Source: Deltaproteobacteria bacterium | GTDB lineage: Bacteria; Desulfobacterota_C; Deferrisomatia; Deferrisomatales; JACRMM01 | Direction: 5' to 3' | Length of the DNA stretch: 13,432 nt | Assembly (NCBI GenBank): GCA_016218905.1 | Contig: JACRCS010000482.1 | Coordinates: 1 to 13,432, forward strand | Shown here: positions 1-7,171 of the stretch, piece after piece | How the letters are laid out: each line of letters begins with the position of its first letter | Numbering within the stretch: the stretch's first letter is position 1 | The notes under the pieces: model-generated | Databases searched by the model: none | What the model saw: only the letters and a program-made list of their open reading frames with translations | Told to the model about the DNA's origin: nothing | Position numbers and translations under genes: made by a program

Positions 1-264
1 ATCTACCTCCACACGCTCCACGTCGCCGGGCTGCGGCGGCAGTTGCAGAGGGCCGGGGCCGAACGCGCCGGGGCACAGGCGGAGGTGGATCGGACCGCGG
101 CCGCGCTCATGGCGGCCCACCAGGCGCGGGAGGCGCTCGAGAACCTCCGCGGCCGACAGGAAACCGCCTGGCGCCAAGCGGAAGCGGGCCGGGAGGCCCG
201 AGCCATCGACGAGATTGCCGTATCGCGCCATCGGGCGCGGGAAGAGGAAAACCATGGCCCCTGA
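1..264 (+). CDS. fliJ: Flagellar export chaperone FliJ, C-terminal part (5' end outside window)
   Basis: Frame 1 is open from the first base to a TGA at 262-264, giving 87 residues of a protein that begins upstream. The residues are almost all Ala, Arg, Glu, Gln and Leu in a heptad-like pattern, as expected for one long coiled-coil helix. The end carries the FliJ-type C-terminal pattern, with REARAIDEIAVSRHRAREEE near the terminus. FliJ is a cytoplasmic coiled-coil protein of the flagellar type III export apparatus that works with the FliI ATPase and couples it to the export gate. The fragment alone is low in information, so much of the call rests on position: it directly precedes and overlaps by 11 nt a motE-like gene, followed by fliK, flgD and flgE, which is a common arrangement. 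An unrelated coiled-coil protein is possible but unlikely. Confidence 0.75.
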   Translation: MYLHTLHVAGLRRQLQRAGAERAGAQAEVDRTAAALMAAHQAREALENLRGRQETAWRQAEAGREARAIDEIAVSRHRAREEENHGP

Positions 265-814
265 GGTCCGCTCCTTTCCCCCTCGAGCCCTCCTCCTCCT
301 GTCCCTTCTCTTCTCCGCCGCACCTTCCGAATCCTCCCAAGCCCCGCCACCGAAGCCTGCCGCGCCCGCTGCACCCGCGAAGGAGGGGCAGGTGGACGCG
401 AAGGCCCGCCTCTTGCAGGAGCTGGATCGGCAGGTCGAGGAGAAGCGTCGGGAGCTCGCCCGCGAAGGGGAGGCTCTCGCCGCGCTGAAACGCGCCCTCG
501 ATGCTGCCCGGCAGGAGCTCCGCGATGAACGTGCCCGCCTCGAAGGGGTCAAGCGCGACGTCGAGGCCGCCGTCTCCGAGAAGAGCAAGGCAGACAGTCA
601 ACGCATCGAGCAGGTCGCCAAAGTGTACGCCGCCATGCGGCCGCGGGAAGCGGCGACGGCCTTGGAGAAGATGGATGACGAGATGGCCGCCTCCATCCTC
701 GAGAAACTGCCCGGCAGAACCGTGGGGAAGCTCTTCGACGCCATGGACAAAGACCGGGTGCGGGCGTTGACCCGCCGACTCGGACAGGGACGGACGGGTT
801 CCGGAGGCAAATGA
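254..814 (+). CDS. MotE-like periplasmic flagellar chaperone (MgtE-N/FliG-M-like domain)
   Basis: This 186-residue protein starts at the ATG at 254, preceded by AGAGGA at about 5 nt and overlapping the end of fliJ. An in-frame TTG at 215 would add 13 charged residues before the signal sequence and is less likely. The N-terminus has a hydrophobic segment (ALLLLSLLFSAAPS, about residues 12-25) that reads as a signal peptide or anchor. A Pro/Ala stretch and a charged coiled coil (about 47-113) follow. The C-terminal 65 residues (KVYAAMRPREAATALEKM, then ILEKLP and LFDAMDKDR) match the MgtE N-terminal/FliG-middle-like fold found in MotE. MotE-type proteins act in the periplasm; in the studied case they help the stator protein MotC fold and reach the motor. 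Location between fliJ and fliK is typical. Family is clear; the exact partner here is inferred. Confidence 0.8.
   Translation: MAPEVRSFPPRALLLLSLLFSAAPSESSQAPPPKPAAPAAPAKEGQVDAKARLLQELDRQVEEKRRELAREGEALAALKRALDAARQELRDERARLEGVKRDVEAAVSEKSKADSQRIEQVAKVYAAMRPREAATALEKMDDEMAASILEKLPGRTVGKLFDAMDKDRVRALTRRLGQGRTGSGGK
803..807 (+). promoter_or_regulatory. Ribosome binding site of fliK
   Basis: GGAGG lies inside the last codons of the motE-like gene, 8 nt before the ATG at 816. The motE-like stop (812-814) and the fliK start are separated by one base, so the two genes are probably translationally coupled. Confidence 0.6.
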
Positions 815-815
815 G

Positions 816-2540
816 ATGGAGATCCCAGCGGTAGCGGCGCCGACCGGGCAGCCGACGGGCACCCAAGCGGCGCCCGCTACGGCGCCCGACGGTTTGTTCA
901 GCCTGTTCTTCGAGGCCGCCGTTGCCGTCGAAACGGCGGTGCCGCAGTCCCCGCCGGGACAGCCGGCGGTCGCGATCCTCGCTGAAGCGCAGCCCGTGCC
1001 GGAGGCCGTCGAACAGGCCGAGGCCGAGGAGCGAGACGACGAGAAAGCGGGCGAGACCACGGAAGCCGATGCCGTTCTCCAGCCGCTCACCGCGGAGGCG
1101 CTGCCCCAGCCGCCGGTCGCGGTCTTCCTCCCGCCGACCCCGGCGGAAGCCCCGAAGCCCCTCCCGGAGCCCGGCCCTTCCGAAAGGGAGCCCAGCCTCC
1201 CGATCGCCGAGGCCACGTCGGTTCCAGAGCCCGGGGCTGCCGCGGCTGAGGAGCCGCAGCCCGAGGATGTCGCCGCCGGCCCGCCGAGCGATCCGTCCTT
1301 CGACCTCCCGCTACCGGCACCTGCGGCTCGACCGGATACGCCGTCGGTCGTCGCTCGCGAGAGCGAGGGACCCGTCGCAGGAACGGCTGTGACTGCGCCC
1401 GCGAGCCCCGTGTCGGAAGCAGCTCGTCCGCCGGAGGAGTCAGCCGACGGCGGCGCGGAGTTTCGCGTCGAGACCGGTAGCGCGGGGACGACGAACGCCG
1501 AGACGAGGGACGCCGAGACGAAGAGCGCCGAGGCGAAGAGCGCCGAGAGCGAGTCTCTTCCCATAGAGTCGAGAGCCCCGTACGTCCTCGCCCGGGAGGA
1601 GAGCGCCCCTCAGGAGAACGCCCCGGCGGAGAAGACGAGAGATCGGTACGAGTCGAACCCGGTCGAGAGCGCGGACGCGGGCGCCCCCGAGGAGAAACCT
1701 GCCCTGAAGAACCGGGCGACCACGGAACGCCTTTGGGGCTTCTGGCTGCGGAGGGGAAGGGGGGCGACCGACCTGAGCAGGCCTTCCGAAACGGCAGCTC
1801 CGGCATCCCGAGCCCAGCCCGACACGGCAGCCCCCTCCCCTCCGAAGGTGCCGCTCCCGGCGCAACAGGAAGCGGCGGAGGCGGCGGACCGCGACGGGAC
1901 GGCGTTCTCCACGGGCCCGCTGCTCCCCCAGGGCCCGCCCGAAGAGGGACAGGCCGCGCCAATCGAGCCCGGGGTGCCCCTCGTCCGCAACGGCGAGGCG
2001 GATTCTCTCCCGGCGAGTGGGGATTCGGCGCTGCGCTCGCCGGCAGCGCCTGCCGTCGCCGCGGCTCCGCCGTCCCCGTCCCCAACCGGGCCGGAGGCGG
2101 TCGCGACGGCGAGGCCTCATCCGTACGCTACCCCGTCCCTGCCGCCGGCCGAGCAGGTGGTGCGGGGTGTTCGGCTCTCCCTCTCGCGGGAGGGGGACAA
2201 GTTGACGGTCCACCTGGAACCGGCGAGCCTCGGTAAGGTCCAGTTGGTGCTCGCCCGCAGCGAGGAGGGCCTAGCCGCTCACTTCCGGGTCGAGACGCCG
2301 CAGGCCCAGCAGGCACTCGTATCGGAGGCGCCGCTCTTGCGCCAGGCCCTGGAGTCGAAGGGCATCCCCCTGGTCGAGGTCTTCGTCGACATGAACGATC
2401 AGGGCCGCGGGGGGGCAGAGGGGAGGAGCGCGAGAAAGGGCCCCGCGCGCCGCCCGACGGAGCGGCAGATCGAGGCGGCCCAGATGGGAACTCCGCCGCC
2501 GGGTCTCGGAATGGCCCGCGGCATCGACACGCGCGTCTGA
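816..2540 (+). CDS. fliK: Flagellar hook-length control protein FliK
   Basis: This 574-residue cytoplasmic and secreted protein measures hook length and switches the export gate from hook to filament substrates. The first 440 or so residues are an unstructured Pro/Ala/Glu-rich ruler-like region with no recognisable fold. Residues about 448-528 form the conserved Flg_hook domain: a basic-hydrophobic strand (VRLSLSREGDKLTVHLEPAS), then LGKVQLVL, a VETPQAQQAL segment and LLRQALESKGIPL. It ends with a basic Gly/Arg tail. It is longer than E. coli FliK (about 400 residues), the excess being in the ruler. Four tandem five-residue repeats sit at residues 226-245. The start at 816 has a good GGAGG site. 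It lies between the motE-like gene and flgD, its normal context. The long low-complexity N-terminus produces several long spurious frames on both strands. Confidence 0.93.
   Translation: MEIPAVAAPTGQPTGTQAAPATAPDGLFSLFFEAAVAVETAVPQSPPGQPAVAILAEAQPVPEAVEQAEAEERDDEKAGETTEADAVLQPLTAEALPQPPVAVFLPPTPAEAPKPLPEPGPSEREPSLPIAEATSVPEPGAAAAEEPQPEDVAAGPPSDPSFDLPLPAPAARPDTPSVVARESEGPVAGTAVTAPASPVSEAARPPEESADGGAEFRVETGSAGTTNAETRDAETKSAEAKSAESESLPIESRAPYVLAREESAPQENAPAEKTRDRYESNPVESADAGAPEEKPALKNRATTERLWGFWLRRGRGATDLSRPSETAAPASRAQPDTAAPSPPKVPLPAQQEAAEAADRDGTAFSTGPLLPQGPPEEGQAAPIEPGVPLVRNGEADSLPASGDSALRSPAAPAVAAAPPSPSPTGPEAVATARPHPYATPSLPPAEQVVRGVRLSLSREGDKLTVHLEPASLGKVQLVLARSEEGLAAHFRVETPQAQQALVSEAPLLRQALESKGIPLVEVFVDMNDQGRGGAEGRSARKGPARRPTERQIEAAQMGTPPPGLGMARGIDTRV
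1491..1550 (+). repeat. Four tandem 15-bp repeats inside fliK
   Basis: Four in-frame 15-bp units encode TNAET, RDAET, KSAEA and KSAES. The third and fourth units are almost identical at DNA level (AAGAGCGCCGAG core), which points to recent duplication by slippage. They lie in the disordered ruler part of FliK. Confidence 0.75.
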
Positions 2541-2565
2541 GCATGTCCTAAGAAGGAGATGGACG

Positions 2566-3018
2566 ATGGAAACTTCGCCAATCTATTCCCCTCCGCGTCC
2601 GGCGGACGATTTTAGCTCCCAGTCGAGTACCGGCACATCGAGCTCTTTGGTGGACTTCGACGAGTTCCTCAACCTCTTTGTCACACAGCTCATCTACCAG
2701 GATCCTCTGAGCCCCATGGACAACTCGGAGTTCCTCGCCCAGACGGCAGCGTTCTCCTCCGTGGAGCAGCTCGTGGCGATCAACGACTCAATGGCCGTGC
2801 TCTCCTCCCAGCTCGAGCTCTACAGCCAGACGAACGCGGCCTCCCTTCTGGGCACGACCGTCGCCGCTCTCACGGTAGGCGACGATGGAGAGACGATTCC
2901 CGTCTCCGGCGAGGTCACCCAGGTGCAATTCGGATCCTCAGGAGAGCTGCTACTCGGCCTGGAGGACGGGACCATCGTTCCTTTCTCCAATGTCCTTTCG
3001 ATAGCCGACGCGCCGTAA
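2566..3018 (+). CDS. flgD: Flagellar hook assembly (capping) protein FlgD
   Basis: This 150-residue protein caps the growing hook and guides polymerisation of FlgE. The FlgD N-terminal signature is clear at residues 29-80: VDFDEFLNLFVTQLIYQDPL, then PMDNSEFLAQTAAFSSVEQL and INDSM. The rest (about 94-145) is a short beta-rich tail (LLGTTVAALTVGDDG to GTIVPFSNVLSI). The larger C-terminal region of enterobacterial FlgD (about 230 residues in total) is missing, as in many shorter FlgD proteins. The ATG at 2566 is preceded by AAGGAGA at 6 nt spacing, one of the best ribosome sites in the window. It starts 25 nt after fliK and ends 16 nt before flgE, so the three hook genes are co-transcribed. Confidence 0.95.
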   Translation: METSPIYSPPRPADDFSSQSSTGTSSSLVDFDEFLNLFVTQLIYQDPLSPMDNSEFLAQTAAFSSVEQLVAINDSMAVLSSQLELYSQTNAASLLGTTVAALTVGDDGETIPVSGEVTQVQFGSSGELLLGLEDGTIVPFSNVLSIADAP

Positions 3019-3034
3019 CGGCAGGGAGGTCAAC

Positions 3035-4522
3035 ATGCTGCGCTCTTTCTACTCGGGGATTTCCGGCCTTCGAAACCACCAGCAGTCGATGGACGTGCTC
3101 GGCAACAACATCGCGAACGTCAACACGGTGGGGTTCAAGGCGAGCCGGGTGAGCTTCACCGATACCCTCAGCCAGACGATCTCAGGCGGACGGGAGGGCG
3201 GGGCCACGTCCGGGGGGCAGAACCCGACTCAGATCGGTCTCGGCATGACGGTGTCGAGCGTCTCGCGCAACTTCAGCCAGGGGCCGCTCCAGACGACCGG
3301 AAACGCGCTCGATCTGGCCATCCAGGGCAGCGGTTTCTTTATCGTGGGACAGGGGGATAGCTTCTTCTACACCCGCTCGGGCGTATTCGGAGTCGACAAC
3401 GAGAATCAGCTGGTCACGGACAGCGGCGACCTGATCTATGGTTGGGTCGACACGAATCAGGACGGGGTCGTGGATCCCTCCACCGACGAGATGAGCTGGA
3501 TCAACCTCGACCGGCGCAGCGACGGGACGATCACGAACGTGCGCTCCTCGGTCACCCCCGCCGTGGCTGGCCCGAACCGTGGCGACGCGACCATGGGGAC
3601 GATCACCACGGGCAACAGCACGATCTCAGACGAGTGGCGCGTAGAGGTGGTGGACGCGACCACGGGCGAGTACCGGGTCGTGGGCGAGAAGAGCGGAGTC
3701 CTCATCAACGAGGCGACCGGCCTCGCCACCACGCACGTGGGGGAGACGTTCGAGAACGTGAAGCTCGGCTCGTTCGTCGTGAACGGCGGAACGGCTGAGC
3801 AGGCCTCGCTGAACATCGAATACGGCGTGGGGAACTCCATCGACATCGTGGCCAACGATTACGGAGCGGGGGGCAACGACCTCAAGGTCGAGTTCGTGAA
3901 TCGGGGCAAGAACCAGAGCCTGGGAGTGACCTTCGACGGCACGACCATCACCGTCAACCTGGGCACCGACGCCGACGGTTTCGTCACGAGCACGTATCAG
4001 GAGGTGGTCGACGCGATCAACGCGCTCAGCGGGACTCCGGTGACAGCGACGTTGAACGGGACGGACGCCACCGCGGAAGTCCTCTCCCCTCGGTTCCTCC
4101 AGGCAGGCGCGGGTCCCAACACGGGCGATTACTTCACCTTCACGAGCACCGCGCCCGGCGGAGCCTCCATCCAGACGCTGACGGTCGCGGAGGACGGCAC
4201 CATCCTCGGAATCTTCGAGAACGGCACGACCGAAGAGCTTGCGCGGATCGCCCTGGGCGTGGTGCCGAACCCCGAGGGCCTGCTGGCGATAGGGAGCGGC
4301 AAGTTTGCGGAGTCACCCACGTCGGGGTCCGGCTTTCCCCCACGGGTCGCGGGGACCGGCGGAACGGGCAGCATCGCTTCGGGCTTTCTCGAGATGTCGA
4401 ACGTCGACCTCACGCAGGAGTTCACGGACATGATCGTCGTTCAGCGCGGGTTCCAGGCGAACTCCCGCATCATCACGACGAGCGACGAGATGCTGCAGGA
4501 TCTGCTCGCTCTCAAACGATAA
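3035..4522 (+). CDS. flgE: Flagellar hook protein FlgE
   Basis: This 495-residue protein is the subunit of the extracellular hook. The N-terminus has the rod/hook signature (MLRSFYSGISGLRNHQQSMD, LGNNIANVNTVGFKASRVSF) and residues 90-135 have the FlgE core (NALDLAIQGSGFFIV, FYTRSGVFGVD). The C-terminus (MSNVDLTQEFTDMIVVQRGF, then QANSRIITTSDEMLQDLL) is the conserved helix that packs in the hook core. The middle is enlarged compared with the roughly 400-residue enteric protein. It includes an acidic loop at 139-152 that resembles a calcium-binding loop, and a beta-rich module at about 245-345 (GGNDLKVEFVNRGKNQSLGV onward) resembling modules inserted in surface-exposed domains of some hook and phage-tail proteins. 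The ATG at 3035 has GGGAGGT 4 nt upstream. The next gene is 97 nt away. Confidence 0.97.
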   Translation: MLRSFYSGISGLRNHQQSMDVLGNNIANVNTVGFKASRVSFTDTLSQTISGGREGGATSGGQNPTQIGLGMTVSSVSRNFSQGPLQTTGNALDLAIQGSGFFIVGQGDSFFYTRSGVFGVDNENQLVTDSGDLIYGWVDTNQDGVVDPSTDEMSWINLDRRSDGTITNVRSSVTPAVAGPNRGDATMGTITTGNSTISDEWRVEVVDATTGEYRVVGEKSGVLINEATGLATTHVGETFENVKLGSFVVNGGTAEQASLNIEYGVGNSIDIVANDYGAGGNDLKVEFVNRGKNQSLGVTFDGTTITVNLGTDADGFVTSTYQEVVDAINALSGTPVTATLNGTDATAEVLSPRFLQAGAGPNTGDYFTFTSTAPGGASIQTLTVAEDGTILGIFENGTTEELARIALGVVPNPEGLLAIGSGKFAESPTSGSGFPPRVAGTGGTGSIASGFLEMSNVDLTQEFTDMIVVQRGFQANSRIITTSDEMLQDLLALKR

Positions 4523-4546
4523 AGTTTCCGCCACCGGGGGCGATGA

Positions 4547-4576
4547 GAGAGGGGACGGAGCCATCCGCCCCCTCTC
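4547..4576 (+). terminator. Strong intergenic hairpin between flgE and fliL (possible attenuator or RNA-processing hairpin)
   Basis: GAGAGGGG (4547-4554) pairs perfectly with CCCCTCTC (4569-4576). After one mismatch the stem continues with CGGA/TCCG and closes on a four-base loop GCCA. No T-run follows, so it is not a canonical intrinsic terminator. It lies in the only sizeable gap of the flagellar operon, before the fliL ribosome site at 4607-4613. It could attenuate readthrough or protect the 3' end of the hook-gene transcript. Confidence 0.45.
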
Positions 4577-4619
4577 CGCTTGTCTGGGAAAATCGACCCG
4601 TGGTAAAGGAAGGACGCCC

Positions 4620-5162
4620 ATGAAGAAGAAACCGATCATTCTCATTGCGGCGGGGGTGCTCGTGCTTCTCCTCGCCGGAGGCGGGTTCTTCGCCTTTCGG
4701 GCCTTTTCGGGAGGCAAGTCTTCGGAGAAGGCGGAAGAGAAGAAGGAAGAGCACGGCGAGAAGAAGGAAGTCAGAGCAGAGGAAAAGCACGGCGCAAAGG
4801 AGAACGCGGGAGGGGAGAAGGACCCGAAGGGCGGGGCCGAAGCCTCGGTCCACTCCGGCATGGGGCCGGTGTTCGCGATGGAGCCCTTCACCGTGAACCT
4901 CGCCGACCCCGGCAGACCCCGTTACCTCAAGCTGGTTCTCCAGGCCGAAGTGGAAGCTCCCGCGGCCGTCGACCAGCTGGAAGGCGTCAAGCCCAAGGTT
5001 CGCGACTCCGTCCTCATGCTCCTGTGCAGCAAGACTGCTGCGGAGGTCACGACCGTCGAGGGCAAGGAGACCCTGAGAAACGAGATCATCCGGAGACTCA
5101 ACTCCTTCCTCAGTCAGGCCAAGGTGACGGAAGTCTACTTCACCGATTTCGTGGTCCAGTAA
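4620..5162 (+). CDS. fliL: Flagellar basal-body-associated protein FliL
   Basis: This 180-residue inner-membrane protein surrounds or stabilises the stator at the basal body. Residues 5-28 are one transmembrane helix (PIILIAAGVLVLLLAGGGFF). A strongly charged Lys/Glu linker follows (about 34-70), then the periplasmic FliL domain at 83-180: VFAMEPFTVNLADPG, RYLKLVLQAEVE, KVRDSVLMLLCSKTAAEV, then GKETLRNEIIRRLNSFL and the ending VTEVYFTDFVVQ. These are all typical family landmarks. The ATG at 4620 has AGGAAGG 6 nt upstream. It stands 97 nt after flgE and 22 nt before fliN. In many relatives fliM follows fliL, but here fliN comes next. Confidence 0.95.
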   Translation: MKKKPIILIAAGVLVLLLAGGGFFAFRAFSGGKSSEKAEEKKEEHGEKKEVRAEEKHGAKENAGGEKDPKGGAEASVHSGMGPVFAMEPFTVNLADPGRPRYLKLVLQAEVEAPAAVDQLEGVKPKVRDSVLMLLCSKTAAEVTTVEGKETLRNEIIRRLNSFLSQAKVTEVYFTDFVVQ

Positions 5163-5184
5163 CAGACATCGCCCAGGAGTTCTC

Positions 5185-5478
5185 ATGCCCGAAGCTGCCC
5201 TCGCCCAGGCGGAACGCACGGAGTTTGCGACCCCCGTTCGGGAGTGGGGGCTGCTGCGGGACATCCCTTTTCACCTGACGCTCGAGATCGGCCGGACACG
5301 GATGAAGGTCCGCGACATCCTCGCGCTGGAATCCGGCTCCCTCGTCGTCACGACGAAACTCTCGGGCGAGCCGATGGACATTTCCCTCAACGGCGACGTC
5401 TTCGCCCGAGCGGAGATCGTCATCATCAAGGACAAGCTCTGGGCCCGCGTCACCAAGATCGTGGGGGGGGAGCGTTGA
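5185..5478 (+). CDS. fliN: Flagellar motor switch protein FliN
   Basis: This 97-residue protein is a compact FliN/SpoA-domain protein of the cytoplasmic C-ring, where it binds FliM and the export component FliH. The SpoA domain fills residues 24-94: LLRDIPFHLTLEIGRTRM, KVRDILALESGSLVV, then EPMDISLNGDVFARAEIVII and LWARVTKIV. The long N-terminal extension of some FliN proteins is absent. The ATG at 5185 has AGGAG about 5 nt upstream. It ends in a G8 run (5463-5470) followed by the stop, and overlaps the probable fliO start by 3 nt. No fliM precedes it. A FliY-like role is unlikely because there is no CheC domain. Confidence 0.93.
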   Translation: MPEAALAQAERTEFATPVREWGLLRDIPFHLTLEIGRTRMKVRDILALESGSLVVTTKLSGEPMDISLNGDVFARAEIVIIKDKLWARVTKIVGGER

Positions 5479-6425
5479 GGCAGGCCGTTGCCGGCCTGCT
5501 CCTCCTCTTCGTCGCGGCGTCGCCGGGGTGGGCCGGCAGAGCCGTCGTCGACTGGAAGGACGGCGTCCAGCTCCTCTCGGCCCCGGGCCCGCGGGCCAAG
5601 CGGGTGGGACACCTGGGGCCGCGAGTCGAGGTGGAGACCCTCGAGGAGCGTGACGGTTGGGTCCGCATCCGTAGCCCCCAGGGCGAAGGGTGGGTGAAAC
5701 GCCGCAGCCTCCGGGCCCAAGCGGAAGCGCCCTCCCGCGCCGCTCCCGAGCGCTCGGTCCCCGCACCGGAGCGGCCGGAGCCGGCCGAGAAGGCTCTCCC
5801 GGCCGAGACTCCGGCACCCCCTCAGGAGTCCCCGCCGGCTCCGGCCGCCGCTCCCCAGCCCGCCCCCTCGCCGGCCGCGGCGCCGGCTCCGGCACCGGCG
5901 CCCGGCGGCTACCTCTCCCAGGACGATCGAGAACCTCCTCCCACGACGGACTCCGGCCCCGGCATCTTCTCGGTGCTCTCGGCCCTGCTCCTCGTCCTTG
6001 CGCTGGTCGCGGGCGCCGTGTGGCTCTTTCGGATCTTCTCCGGCAGGCGCTCCTTCGGGACGGCGAAGGGGCGCGGCATTCAGGTTCTCGCCTCCCGTGC
6101 CCTCGGGCCTCGACAGGCCTTGGTACTGGTAGAGGTCGGTGGCCTGCCGCTCCTCCTCGCGCAAGGAGAGGGCGGCGTGCACCTCATCGCCGAGATCCGG
6201 GATCCCGAGGCCGTCCGAAGGCTCAACGACCTCTACGGCGTCCGGGAGACGCCCTTCGAGGCCGAGCTTCACCGGCAGCTCGACCTGGAGTCGGGAGAGG
6301 AGGGCGCCGAGGGTCCCCAGGAAGAGTCGACGGCACCTCTCGCGCACCGCGGCGGGCCTGAGCCGACCCCCGAGGAGCGGCTCGCCGCGCTCCGCCGGCG
6401 CCGAAGGGCAGGCGAGGAACCTTGA
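5475..6425 (+). CDS. fliO: Flagellar export protein FliO with N-terminal periplasmic SH3-like domain
   Basis: I place the start at the TTG at 5475, which overlaps the fliN stop as TTGA; no nearer ATG or GTG gives a sensible N-terminus, and the frame upstream only shadows fliN. The 316-residue product begins with a signal peptide or anchor (QAVAGLLLLFVAASPGWA, residues 3-20). Residues 22-80 read as a bacterial SH3-like domain (DWKDGVQLLSAPGPRAKRVG, GWVRIRSPQGEGWVKR). A Pro/Ala linker (81-145) and a transmembrane helix (about 164-187, IFSVLSALLLVLALVAGAVW) follow. The FliO core comes next (195-250: GIQVLASRALGPRQALVLVE, LPLLLAQGEGGVHLI), then a charged tail. FliO helps assemble the FliP ring of the export gate. 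Classical FliO is only about 100-120 residues, so the SH3 domain is an addition. It is coupled to fliP by another TTGA overlap. Confidence 0.87.
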   Translation: MRQAVAGLLLLFVAASPGWAGRAVVDWKDGVQLLSAPGPRAKRVGHLGPRVEVETLEERDGWVRIRSPQGEGWVKRRSLRAQAEAPSRAAPERSVPAPERPEPAEKALPAETPAPPQESPPAPAAAPQPAPSPAAAPAPAPAPGGYLSQDDREPPPTTDSGPGIFSVLSALLLVLALVAGAVWLFRIFSGRRSFGTAKGRGIQVLASRALGPRQALVLVEVGGLPLLLAQGEGGVHLIAEIRDPEAVRRLNDLYGVRETPFEAELHRQLDLESGEEGAEGPQEESTAPLAHRGGPEPTPEERLAALRRRRRAGEEP

Positions 6426-7171
6426 GGCTACGGGTCCTCGCGGTCGCCGCGGGCTCCGTCTTCTACGGGTCCGCGGCCTTCGCCGAGGAGGCCGTGATCC
6501 CGGCTCTTCGCTTCGGGCTGGAGCGCGCCAGGGGCCCACAGGACGTGGCCCTGACGCTCCAGATCGTGTTCCTGCTTACCGTACTCACGCTCGCGCCGGC
6601 GATCCTGCTCCTCTTGACTTCCTTCACGCGCATCGTGGTGGTGCTCTCGTTCCTGCGCAACGCCTTGGGGACTCAGGCGATGCCTCCGAACCAGGTCATG
6701 GTGGGACTCGCGCTCTTCCTCACGTTCTTCATCATGACGCCGACGTGGAACGCGGTGTACGGGAGCGCGCTACGACCCTATCTCGACGGCCAGATCACGC
6801 AGGCCCAGGCGCTCGAGCAGGCTCGCCCCCCCGTTCAGAGGTTCCTGCTCGCGCACACCCGCGAGAAGGACATCGCGCTCTTCGTCCGACTCTCTAGAGG
6901 GGTACGTCCGCGGTCTCCCCAAGAGGTGCAGCTCGGGGCGCTCGTTCCCGCCTTTATCATCAGTGAGCTCCGGACCGCCTTTTCGATCGGTTTTCTCGTC
7001 TACATTCCCTTCATCATCATCGATATCGTCGTCGCCAGCGTGCTCATGAGCATGGGGATGTTCATGCTCCCGCCCATGATGGTGAGCCTGCCGTTCAAGC
7101 TCGTGTTCTTCGTACTCATCGACGGCTGGCACCTGGTGGTGGGAAGCCTGGCGAGGAGCTTTCTCGGATGA
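6422..7171 (+). CDS. fliP: Flagellar export gate protein FliP
   Basis: This 249-residue inner-membrane protein forms the core ring of the export gate with FliQ and FliR. It starts with a cleavable signal sequence (LRVLAVAAGSVFYGSAAFA, residues 2-20), normal for FliP. A first hydrophobic block is at 44-66 and the family landmark TSFTRIVVVLSFLRNALG follows at 66-83. The second half carries the FliP signature (VPAFIISELRTAFSIGFLVY, then IPFIIIDIVVASVLMSMGM) and the last helices. The start is the TTG at 6422 overlapping the fliO stop, with GAGGA 3 nt upstream; the next ATG lies far inside the protein. Length agrees with the family. Its stop overlaps the fliQ start as ATGA. Confidence 0.96.
   Translation: MRLRVLAVAAGSVFYGSAAFAEEAVIPALRFGLERARGPQDVALTLQIVFLLTVLTLAPAILLLLTSFTRIVVVLSFLRNALGTQAMPPNQVMVGLALFLTFFIMTPTWNAVYGSALRPYLDGQITQAQALEQARPPVQRFLLAHTREKDIALFVRLSRGVRPRSPQEVQLGALVPAFIISELRTAFSIGFLVYIPFIIIDIVVASVLMSMGMFMLPPMMVSLPFKLVFFVLIDGWHLVVGSLARSFLG

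Noticed and set aside
107..1564. Long minus-strand frame opposite the motE-like gene and the fliK ruler
   Set aside because: Low-complexity Ser/Gly/Ala product that mirrors the GC-rich, Pro/Ala-rich sense codons; the sense strand has clear families and good ribosome sites.
4580..4607. Possible promoter directly before fliL (TTGTCT and GGTAAA)
   Set aside because: Poor matches, and the -10 would overlap the ribosome site, leaving no room for a transcript start.
5244..5474. Upstream extension of fliO to 5244
   Set aside because: It overlaps most of fliN in another frame, and its residues would place a soluble random sequence before the signal peptide. The TTG at 5475 fits better.
5271..6539. 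422-codon minus-strand frame opposite fliN, fliO and the fliP start
   Set aside because: Arg/Gly-rich shadow of well-supported flagellar genes.
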